A stretch of DNA of 64,000 nucleotides from Leptolyngbya sp. SIOISBB (GTDB taxonomy: Bacteria > Cyanobacteriota > Cyanobacteriia > Phormidesmidales > Phormidesmidaceae), in the NCBI GenBank assembly GCA_010671905.1, contig JAAHII010000001.1, positions 5,394,001 to 5,458,000 on the forward strand, written 5' to 3'. Below are positions 1 to 7,057 of this stretch, one piece after another (the stretch's first letter is position 1; the number at the start of each line of letters is the position of its first letter). Both the position numbers and the translations under genes were made by a program. The notes under the pieces are model-generated. The model did not search any database. It saw only the letters and a list, made by a program, of their open reading frames with translations, and was not told the origin of the DNA.

Positions 1-227
1 TGACACGACAGACTATTCCATCTTTGGCTGGGGGTTGATACAGAGTTAATCATCAGAAACTGCTCTCACTAAAAATGAAGCCCTTGCAACAAACACTCTG
101 GCCCACGGGCGTATGGAGCTGAGCTAACTATTTGTGCTGATAGGTGGCATTAATGCTACCAAGCAAACACCTCAATAACTCACACCTCAGAAACAAATAG
201 TATAGATTTCATTCCAACGCGGCTATT

Positions 228-512
228 GTGAACACTGTGACTGCTAAAAAACATCGCGAGATGGCCCATTTAAGACGTTTAAAGTCTCTGGCTGTGTCAT
301 TTTGCCATTATCAAAAAACTTCTAGATGCTCTTTATTAGAAAGGGTCTTAAAAAATATTTTTGTAATCGAAAATACGGTATTAAAAGATTCTAAGGGACC
401 GATCTTCTCTGACTTTAACCTATCGAGATTAGGTGATGAAAAGTTGCCAATAGATGCTGTTATGACGGCTTTTGGAATAGCCCCTTGCTGGTCGGATAAA
501 TTGATTTTTTAA
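228..512 (+). CDS. Hypothetical small protein (doubtful)
   Basis: An open frame of 94 codons starting at GTG, with an in-frame ATG twelve codons in. The protein is basic at the N-terminus and has no signal peptide, membrane segment or motif that I recognise. No convincing ribosome binding site precedes the GTG. It is kept only because it is the sole open frame of any length in the first 660 bases, and its base composition is AT-richer than the neighbouring genes. It could equally be non-coding or the remnant of a gene. Confidence 0.25.
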   Translation: MNTVTAKKHREMAHLRRLKSLAVSFCHYQKTSRCSLLERVLKNIFVIENTVLKDSKGPIFSDFNLSRLGDEKLPIDAVMTAFGIAPCWSDKLIF

Positions 513-569
513 GCGCTAATGAAAAGCTCATCCTTGTGAATAGAAGATCCAGAGCCGAATTTTTTATCT

Positions 570-609
570 AAAAAAAGACCTGACTGATTTTGCTCATATC
601 AGCCAGGTC
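570..609 (-). terminator. Rho-independent terminator after the acyl-CoA dehydrogenase-like gene
   Basis: Read on the minus strand, GACCTGGCTGAT pairs with ATCAGTCAGGTC around a short loop and is followed by seven T residues. It lies about 55 bases beyond the stop codon of the minus-strand gene at 664-1824, which it should terminate. Confidence 0.85.
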
Positions 610-663
610 AAACGGAGCGATTTGACGCCAAAATATTCGTCAATCAGCGTTGAAAAAAAAAAC

Positions 664-1824
664 TTAAGAAGCAGTAGTTAAAGCTTCTTCTGGCAGTGCA
701 AATAGCATCTTCTTCAGATGCTTAAGGGCGGGAGTGACGATCGCCACAAAATAGGCCTCGCGCAACTTCCGCTCTGGAGCACTGCCATGGACATAAGCTC
801 GCGCTCCAGCATGCAACATCGTCGCTTGAGCAGCTCTCAAGGAGAGTTCTGAGCCGACAATACGAGCTTGCACGACTTCCCGCAGCAGTTGGTCATCAAT
901 CATGCCCTCGCTGGCATCCAGCCGATCTGCTAGTGCGTAGGTGCGATCGCGGGCCATTAACAAATCAGCTTCAATATCCTCAGTCTGATCATCCAAGAAG
1001 CGATTTACATGCCCCAATCGCTTATTAGACCGCTTCATCAACTCTACACAGCTATCCACCAAGCCCAAACCCATGCCCACTTGGGTCAAGATAAATCCAG
1101 GGCGGATGCGCAGAACGTATTCTTCACAGGGAGCCGCTAACACCCTGGTATCGGGCACAAACACATCGCGAAAGACGCAGCTATAGGTACCGGTGCCTTC
1201 AAGGGCGATGAAATGCGCGTTGCAGCGTAGCGTCATGCCCGCCATCTCGTCAGAAACGACGGCCATCATGTAGTCTTCACTATCGGCAATTTTGGCAGCG
1301 ATGCCGAACCAATGTCCTGGTCCTAAATTGGAGACCCAAGGTAACATCCCATTCACCCGAAAGCCTCCTTCTACAGGCTCAGCGGTCAAGGCAATTTTTT
1401 CAATCTCAACGAAATGCTTCATCGGGTTCGAGAGGCCGGTGCCTGCCAGTTGCTTGCCTGCGGCAATATCGGGCAACAATTCACTCGCCAAGGCTTGATT
1501 ATCCGTATTTTGCAAGTACCAAGTACAGGCCACTTGACACCAGGCCATAAACCCAGTGGACATGCATTCCTTAGAGATTTCTTCGATACTTTGAATGGCT
1601 GCCTTGAGGCCGAGACCAGTGCCACCCAGTTCGGGGACGACGGCATGGGCAAAAGCGCCTGCATTGCCCAGCTGATGTAAGATTTCGCTAGGATACTCAC
1701 CCTCTAAATCAATGTCTGCAACTTTGGGTGCTAAGGACTTTTGAACGACGTCTCTGACAGCTTCGGCAGCAGCTTGGAAATCGTGATTAGCACTTTTACT
1801 AGAAATTGTTTGAAGGATCTGCAT
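664..1824 (-). CDS. Acyl-CoA dehydrogenase-fold flavoprotein, probably atypical
   Basis: A 386-residue protein with the length and layout of the acyl-CoA dehydrogenase family: helical N-terminal part (residues 1-120), beta domain with a conserved W-V-S-N-L-G stretch, and a helical C-terminal part with the GARAY...ER...REA segment. In short- and medium-chain dehydrogenases the last segment continues to an EGT motif holding the catalytic glutamate. Here the equivalent position reads TPA, so the usual base is absent. Related proteins without it include flavin-dependent monooxygenases (DszC-like) and other non-dehydrogenase members, so the substrate cannot be named. Most cyanobacteria lack ordinary beta-oxidation, which also argues against a standard role. 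Starts at ATG; monocistronic, with a clear terminator downstream. Confidence 0.8.
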   Translation of the reverse strand: MQILQTISSKSANHDFQAAAEAVRDVVQKSLAPKVADIDLEGEYPSEILHQLGNAGAFAHAVVPELGGTGLGLKAAIQSIEEISKECMSTGFMAWCQVACTWYLQNTDNQALASELLPDIAAGKQLAGTGLSNPMKHFVEIEKIALTAEPVEGGFRVNGMLPWVSNLGPGHWFGIAAKIADSEDYMMAVVSDEMAGMTLRCNAHFIALEGTGTYSCVFRDVFVPDTRVLAAPCEEYVLRIRPGFILTQVGMGLGLVDSCVELMKRSNKRLGHVNRFLDDQTEDIEADLLMARDRTYALADRLDASEGMIDDQLLREVVQARIVGSELSLRAAQATMLHAGARAYVHGSAPERKLREAYFVAIVTPALKHLKKMLFALPEEALTTAS

Positions 1825-2170
1825 TGTGAGTTTATTTCAGTTTTGAGGATGTGACAGCCAGGAGAGTCAACCTGAATTGACCAGTAATGAAGAATCGCTT
1901 TTAAGCTATCAAGTTTCAACCATAAAAGCTATGAACTGAGCATGCGACTAATCAGTTGGTCGAACCCGTTGGTCTGAAAAGTCGCGATCGCCGACATAGA
2001 TTAAGGGAATTTCCGAGAAAGCATGTACCAATGCTGTAATGGGTTTAGCGGCAAGCCTGAGCGCCATCGTTACCAGCCAACAACCAAACCCGCCCCAATG
2101 GATATCGTTTTTCCTGGAAATCTCCTAACGGGAAGTCTCCTAAGCGGGTCGGCCAAATCAGCGGTCAATG

Positions 2171-2302
2171 CTAGGGCCTGTCATCCGGTCGCAGTCAAAT
2201 CCTTTCAGCAAAGGAACGACAGCCCCTAGCCTGTTGAGTGAATGCGGGCGCGGGTGTGCTTAGCCCAAAAGGTTTCTGGGATTAATTGATGACGCACCCT
2301 AG
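2171..2302 (+). repeat. CTAGGG-family MITE, copy A
   Basis: A 132-base element with ends CTAGGGCCTGTCATC and, inverted, CTAGGGTGCGTCATC. The same sequence recurs near 4.1, 4.3, 6.7, 14.4 and 50.0 kb, so it is a dispersed family with no coding capacity. An internal CCCTAG (about 2223-2228) makes the left third a hairpin of its own. The rest of the 1825-2356 gap shows no gene. Confidence 0.85.
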
Positions 2303-2356
2303 GCCCTTAAATCATGGCCGACCCACCGGCATCAGTTGTCCGATGAGAATCGCGCC

Positions 2357-2884
2357 TTATTCAGCCATTTCAACGCTGACGGGCATCGGGTTGCTCAGGG
2401 TGGCGGATACAGGCGACCAGGTATTGGCGTGGGCTACCATCGCTGCCAACGTTTCTTTGGAAGCATCGCCATCAATGTCGACCTTGACGCGAACATCGGT
2501 AAACCCAATTTGCGGTTTGGCGAGCTCGCCAGTTCCCCAAGTACTAGTGATGTTGATATCGCCTTCCAGAGAAATTTCCAACTTGGTCAAGGTAATACCT
2601 TGGGCAGCGGCGTTGGCCTGCAGACCCACGGCCAAACAAGAGCCAAACGCACCCAGCACAATCTCCGACGGGTTGGGGGCGGTATTGTCACCCAGCAGCC
2701 CCGGTGGCTCGTCTACCACAAATGGCTCCAGGTCACGAGCATAGTTCAAGCTGCGGAACTTACGGTCACAAACCGTTTTAACCTTCAAAGTCTTATCGGC
2801 CGGATTGGCACGGTTCTTTTCGCCCAGCTCTTTTAGCCCATCTTGAGGAATAGGCGCTATGGAAACCTTTGCAGTATCTGACAT
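2357..2884 (-). CDS. OsmC family protein
   Basis: A 175-residue protein of the OsmC/Ohr superfamily, which covers peroxiredoxin-like thiol peroxidases and related stress proteins. The family signature is visible in the central segment PNPSEIVLGAFGSCLAVGL, with one conserved-position cysteine. A second resolving cysteine as in true Ohr/OsmC is not evident, although a cysteine lies nearer the N-terminus. The ATG at 2884 was preferred to an upstream TTG at 2896 because a likely operator overlaps the TTG. It is followed upstream by a TetR gene in the same orientation, 100 bases away, which probably regulates it. Peroxide-reducing activity is inferred from the family only. Confidence 0.85.
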   Translation of the reverse strand: MSDTAKVSIAPIPQDGLKELGEKNRANPADKTLKVKTVCDRKFRSLNYARDLEPFVVDEPPGLLGDNTAPNPSEIVLGAFGSCLAVGLQANAAAQGITLTKLEISLEGDINITSTWGTGELAKPQIGFTDVRVKVDIDGDASKETLAAMVAHANTWSPVSATLSNPMPVSVEMAE

Positions 2885-2894
2885 CAGATTCACC

Positions 2895-2916
2895 AAATAG
2901 AATGATCTATCTATTT
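2895..2916. promoter_or_regulatory. Inverted repeat, candidate TetR operator in front of the OsmC gene
   Basis: AAATAGA and TCTATTT are perfect inverted arms separated by eight bases, placed 10 bases upstream of the OsmC ATG in an AT-rich promoter-like stretch. The adjacent TetR-family gene makes an operator the simplest reading. No binding data exist here. Confidence 0.45.
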
Positions 2917-2984
2917 ATATTAAAGGAAAATCTCTGTTTGAGAACTGTGGTAACGGCTACAGTTGGCGGCAAGATCGGCATGGA

Positions 2985-3578
2985 TTACCCTTCCTTGAGG
3001 GCGTGCTGAAGTAGGTGGCGAGCCACGTCAAAACTGCGATGCAGTCGGTCAAGGTCGCGGTGCAATTTGCCCATAAGCATGGCCCCTTCGATCGCGGTCA
3101 TCATTTGAGCCGCTAGCACTGCGGGCTCAGTTCCGGGTCGCAGTTGGTCTTGAGCTTGCTGCAATCGCTGGGCGATCGCGCCTTCCCAACGGGCAAACAC
3201 CGTCTGCAAATGTTCGCGAAAGCTGTCGTCTTGCTCCACTAAATCCACAATCAAGTTGCCGAGTAGGCAGCCCCCACACCAGGGTTCTTGGTGCTGCTTC
3301 GTTTCTAGGGTGTCGAGCATCCAAAATAATTGCTCAATGCCTGATTCTGACTGCTGGGTTGCCGGTTCCAATACGTTCTTTTCGAGCTTTTGCCACTCAA
3401 AATCAATCAGTGCGTGACCGAGGGCCTGCTTCGATTCAAAGTAGTTGTAAAAGCTTCCCGAGGAGGCCCCGCTCAAGGCAAAGAGTTCGCTTAAGCCAGT
3501 GGCTGTTAACCCTTTGCGATGAATCGTATTGATGACCGATGCGAGAATATCCTTACGGGTGCGCTTAAGATTTGCCAT
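2985..3578 (-). CDS. TetR family transcriptional regulator
   Basis: A 197-residue protein with an N-terminal helix-turn-helix (residues about 8-55, containing GLSELFALSGASSGSFYNYF) typical of TetR repressors. The C-terminal ligand domain contains a CGGCLLGNL segment with two cysteines, like the LmrA/YxaF-type TetR subgroup that senses small hydrophobic or electrophilic compounds. It lies just upstream of the OsmC gene on the same strand. An inverted repeat before OsmC suggests it represses that gene. The cysteine pair could be a redox sensor, but this is inference. Starts at ATG 3578. Confidence 0.85.
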   Translation of the reverse strand: MANLKRTRKDILASVINTIHRKGLTATGLSELFALSGASSGSFYNYFESKQALGHALIDFEWQKLEKNVLEPATQQSESGIEQLFWMLDTLETKQHQEPWCGGCLLGNLIVDLVEQDDSFREHLQTVFARWEGAIAQRLQQAQDQLRPGTEPAVLAAQMMTAIEGAMLMGKLHRDLDRLHRSFDVARHLLQHALKEG

Positions 3579-4069
3579 GGTCGACCAGCTTCAGAGGTCA
3601 CACTTGCTCAATAAAGTGCTTACCAGCGTATCACTCTGCTCTGAAAGGCGTGTGCGCCAATCACTACCGACTCTTTAAAACGTAGAGAGAATAGCGCTGG
3701 CTCTACCCTTGGCATAGTTGACCGATGAATAGATTCTGATGGGGGTTGATACTGCGCCTGCATCAGGAGACTGACTTGGGCTGTCATGGCTGAGGCTTAT
3801 GCGGTCAGGAAAGCCGCCCCGAGATCGTCAATTCCAGTCGCTGCTAGAGTGCATCAATGAGATCGTGATCAGGTCTTGATCGCCCGCTTCAATTATGGTT
3901 GGTTAGGCCAGAGTAACCCATTGCCGCCCCCTCTAATGGTCTGGCCGCTTGAGGCAACAAGAGCAACCCCTCATTTATCAACGGAAACATTGGCCACGCG
4001 GTCCAGCTAACCCTGTTAAATTCGGGCACAGGCGGAAGCAAATCCTAGTTTTCTAGGGCTGTCATTTTT
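3579..4069. other. Gene-free stretch
   Basis: No convincing coding frame or RNA gene was seen in these 490 bases. A partial MITE end (CTAGGGCTGTCAT) occurs at 4053-4065, immediately before the two full copies that follow. Confidence 0.5.
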
Positions 4070-4203
4070 CTAGGGCTGTCATTATTTAGTGGTTAAACCC
4101 GATCAATGAGGGAGCGCCAACCCCTAGTTTGTTTGATGAGGGCAGGCTACCGGTAATCCTGAGTCCCAAAGGCTTCGAGGTTTAATGTGGTGACACGCTC
4201 TAG
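4070..4203 (+). repeat. CTAGGG-family MITE, copy E1 (diverged)
   Basis: Begins CTAGGGCTGTCATT and ends with the diverged inverted terminus before CTAG at 4200-4203. It is clearly related to copies A and B but more mutated. Its last four bases CTAG are also the first four of copy E2, so the two copies share one terminus. Confidence 0.7.
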
Positions 4204-4330
4204 GGGCCGTCATCATTTAGAACCTGAATCCTGATGCAGAAAGCGGTTCAGCCCCTAACTAGATTTACAGAGCGGGCGCGGTAATGTTTATACCGCAAGG
4301 TTTTCGAGTTTAATTGATGACGCGCCCTAG
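4200..4330 (+). repeat. CTAGGG-family MITE, copy E2
   Basis: Begins CTAGGGGCCGTCATC at 4200 and ends GATGACGCGCCCTAG at 4330. It is in tandem with E1 and shares its CTAG. Its right terminus supplies the TAG stop codon (4327-4329 on the minus strand) of the small gene at 4327-4524. Confidence 0.75.
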
Positions 4331-4524
4331 GCGTTGTGTTGTTTTTCAATAAACGAGCGACCGGCCATCAATGCGGCACTGCTAGTCGTGTATTCGTAGC
4401 CGTCGTTCAACACATCCAGTGCTGAATTAATCAGCCAACATTGGTATCCTCGCTGCCGCGTATGGCTAACGCCAATGATCCATCCAGGTAAGGCGGACAA
4501 TTGCACGAATTGAGTATTTTCCAT
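4327..4524 (-). CDS. Conserved-looking small protein of unknown function
   Basis: A 65-residue protein starting at ATG 4524. It has a tryptophan-containing N-terminal half (LSALPGWIIGVSHTRQRGYQ) and a C-terminal helix rich in alanine. There is no signal peptide or membrane segment. I do not recognise a named family; the even composition and good start make it look like a real small cyanobacterial gene. The terminal CTAG of a MITE copy overlaps its stop codon, so the last residues may have been set by that insertion. Confidence 0.5.
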   Translation of the reverse strand: MENTQFVQLSALPGWIIGVSHTRQRGYQCWLINSALDVLNDGYEYTTSSAALMAGRSFIEKQHNA

Positions 4525-4966
4525 AGCTTCGATAGATTATTAAGTTAATCTTAAGCTACAGCATACCCCGATCACTCATCGGAAAGCCCAAACCTCTCTT
4601 TACGTAACTGACAGCAGGCAGCAGTTTGTCGTGTTAGCGTGCGGTGCAGTGCTCCCCTGTTTTTGGGGGGGAGTGGTGTGTCGTTATGCAGCCATCTGCC
4701 CTGAGATAATCGCCGGACAATTGCGGTTGCCCTGCGTGGGTATTGTTGGTTGTATCGTGGGTCGTTAATTGGGCGATGATATGGGTGATTTCGCCGATGC
4801 CCTTGCCAGAGTGGTTGTTGGAATCGATGATTGACGGGGAAGGCTTGGCACTTTCAGCTGCGGTGTCTCGCTTTCGTCTGCAACGTGGTTGACGTTGGCC
4901 CTCAGCGATCGCCCATTGCCCTAACTCGCATGTTTGTTAGCGACAAGTTTAAAAACCCGTTTACCG
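4525..4966. other. Intergenic region before the methyltransferase
   Basis: No gene seen. It contains a G/C-run hairpin near 4649-4674 (CTCCCC against GGGGAG) without a following T run, so it is not a clear terminator. Confidence 0.45.
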
Positions 4967-5629
4967 ATGTCGAACCAAAGTATTGGCCTGGAATCTGGAC
5001 TGTATGAATACTTGCTGTCCGTTTCTCTGCGTGAACACCCGGTACTGGCCGAGTTACGCCAAGAGACGACTAACCATGTTATGGGGCAAATGCAGATTTC
5101 GCCTGAGCAAGGGCAACTGATGGCCTTGTTGATTAAATTGACTAATGCACAACGCGCTTTAGAAGTCGGCGTGTTTACGGGCTATAGTGCGTTGGCCGTG
5201 GCGTTGGCGCTGCCGCCGACGGGTCGCCTAGTTGCCTGCGATGTTAGCGAAGACTATACCGCGATCGCCCAGCCATACTGGCAAAAGGCTGGAGTTGCCG
5301 ACAAAATCGACCTTCGCCTGGCTCCAGCGACAGACACCTTGCAGCAGCTCATTAACGTGGGAGAAACCGATACCTTTGATTTTGTCTTTATCGACGCGGA
5401 TAAGAGTAATTACGACACCTACTATGAACAAGCTCTACAACTGGTGCGGACAGGAGGACTAATCGCGATCGATAATGTGCTTTGGTATGGTCGCGTGGCG
5501 GATGCCACAGTGACTGATAACCGGACTCAAAAAATTCGGGCGCTGAACCAAAAACTCTTTGAGGACGAGCGTATTGACTTGAGTTTATTACCGGTCGGCG
5601 ATGGTTTGACCCTTGCTCGTAAACGATAG
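4967..5629 (+). CDS. Class I SAM-dependent O-methyltransferase (caffeoyl-CoA O-methyltransferase type)
   Basis: About 220 residues. The SAM-binding motif I is seen as ALEVGVFTGYSALAVALALP, followed by an acidic residue at the end of strand 2 (LVACDVS). The metal-binding and catalytic part is seen in FDFVFIDADKSNYDTYYE and LIAIDNVLWYG. These are hallmarks of the cation-dependent O-methyltransferase family 3, which transfers methyl groups to catechol-like hydroxyls. ATG 4967 is preferred to an upstream TTG at 4934 because the family begins close to this point. The natural substrate is not indicated by the neighbours. Confidence 0.88.
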   Translation: MSNQSIGLESGLYEYLLSVSLREHPVLAELRQETTNHVMGQMQISPEQGQLMALLIKLTNAQRALEVGVFTGYSALAVALALPPTGRLVACDVSEDYTAIAQPYWQKAGVADKIDLRLAPATDTLQQLINVGETDTFDFVFIDADKSNYDTYYEQALQLVRTGGLIAIDNVLWYGRVADATVTDNRTQKIRALNQKLFEDERIDLSLLPVGDGLTLARKR

Positions 5630-5713
5630 GGCTTTGATCGTCGGCAGCATTGTTCAATGTGCTTAATGCTCTGGTCCAACACGCTGTCTAAAGACTGGTT
5701 TCAATACCTTTTC

Positions 5714-6370
5714 TCACTGTCTTGCAGCCGCTTGTTGACTGGAATACATTGCCCGTAGCACCAGTGCCGGATCGACCCAATTACCGTTATATTTGAGTCC
5801 CCAATGCAGATGTGGTCCGGTGGTGCGTCCAGTCATGCCAATGCGACCAATTCGCGTACCCGTATTCACCATTTGCCCTTCTTGAATGCGGAGACCACCG
5901 GCATTATCCAGCATGTAGCGATCGCCCCCTTCTTGGGTCACATATCCCTGCATGTGGCAGTAAATATGCATCCAATTGCCTGATTGGACGACGACCGAAG
6001 TGCCGCAAGAGCTGTCATCCGAGACCTCAATAACTTGGCCCCCCCACCAACTGCGGATGTAGCTACCCGAGGGTGCCGCCATATCGAGACCATAGTGAAA
6101 GCGCTGGTCACCACCATAGGGATCAGACCGGTAGCCAAAGGGAGACGTGTAGGCTTGAAAGTTTTCGACTGGAAAAGAAGCTTGCTGCCATTGAGCAATG
6201 GCCACAGTCGTTGGGTCGAAGGCTTGGGCCAGCCCAAAGTGGCTCATGTGCAACCAAATCGCGATCGCCGTCGCTAGCAATCCACCGCAAATCTGCAAAA
6301 CTCTGGGGAGATAGCGCCTCTTTGCCATCGAGGAGGTGTTCAGACGCTTAAACCGGATCCAACGCTTCAT
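5714..6370 (-). CDS. M23 family metallopeptidase (LytM-like peptidoglycan endopeptidase)
   Basis: A 218-residue protein with a basic N-terminus and one membrane segment (about residues 24-42) that acts as an anchor or signal. The M23 domain follows from about residue 75. The zinc ligands His92, Asp96 (HYGLD) and His189 (HLH) are all present, as are the catalytic-type histidines near 139 and 187, so it should be active. It would cleave peptide crosslinks of peptidoglycan in the periplasm. No LysM or SH3 domain is present. Monocistronic; starts at ATG 6370, with a second possible ATG 14 codons later. Confidence 0.9.
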   Translation of the reverse strand: MKRWIRFKRLNTSSMAKRRYLPRVLQICGGLLATAIAIWLHMSHFGLAQAFDPTTVAIAQWQQASFPVENFQAYTSPFGYRSDPYGGDQRFHYGLDMAAPSGSYIRSWWGGQVIEVSDDSSCGTSVVVQSGNWMHIYCHMQGYVTQEGGDRYMLDNAGGLRIQEGQMVNTGTRIGRIGMTGRTTGPHLHWGLKYNGNWVDPALVLRAMYSSQQAAARQ

Positions 6371-6697
6371 AATGCAAAACCAGGCGATATCAAGAACAGG
6401 AAAATAGCGGTAGTTAACAACTGAAACTCATGACGACTAAGAATAGCCCAGCTTGGGGAAAAGTGACACTTTAGATAGAGGCACACATGAGCCCACAAGC
6501 AATCCGCAGCGGCAAAGATTCCGCAGGAAAAAAATGGCTATGACTCATCTGTAGACCCTCAATGCTGGTCGTCTGATTTAGGCCATCACTTCCGATCACC
6601 GTTAATGTCGAAAAACTTTACATCTAGGACTTATGCAGTCTTCTCATGTCTCTCTCGACTCTAGGTGATTGTTCATCGGGTCTCCTAAACCTAAATG

Positions 6698-6837
6698 CTA
6701 GTGCCTGTCATCATTTGGTGGTCAAATCCTTTCTGCAAAGGAACGACAGCCCCTAGCCTGTGGAGTGAATGCGGGCGCGGGTGTGCTTCGCCCCAAAGCT
6801 TTCTGGGATTACTGGGATTAATTGATGACGCACCCTA
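6698..6837 (+). repeat. CTAGGG-family MITE, copy B
   Basis: A 140-base copy, nearly identical in its core to copy A (CTTTCTGCAAAGGAACGACA and GAATGCGGGCGCGGGTGTGC). It carries an extra direct duplication of about nine bases (ACTGGGATT) near the right end. The surrounding non-coding sequence (6371-6697 and 6838-7057) holds no gene that I can support. Confidence 0.85.
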
Positions 6838-7057
6838 AAGCAGCCCAGAAAATAAATTCAATTGCGTCAGTCCTGGCATCAGGATACGCAGCTAACTGTG
6901 GATTATCAGGGAAGCTGCAGCGAGAAATTTGTGAAGAAATCATCAACTCGATGTTCCGCCGCTGGGCTTACTCGCATCAGATTCTGAGGGCAGCGATCAC
7001 GCGCTCCATCAGACCATGGTTTTTAAGTCCGTGCTCAAAACTGTAATGGCTAGGCTC

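Noticed and set aside
4649-4674. G/C-run hairpin as a terminator
   Set aside because: No T run follows on either strand and no gene end is at a fitting distance.
6822-7046. 74-codon frame starting in the end of MITE copy B
   Set aside because: It begins inside the repeat and has no features of a real protein.
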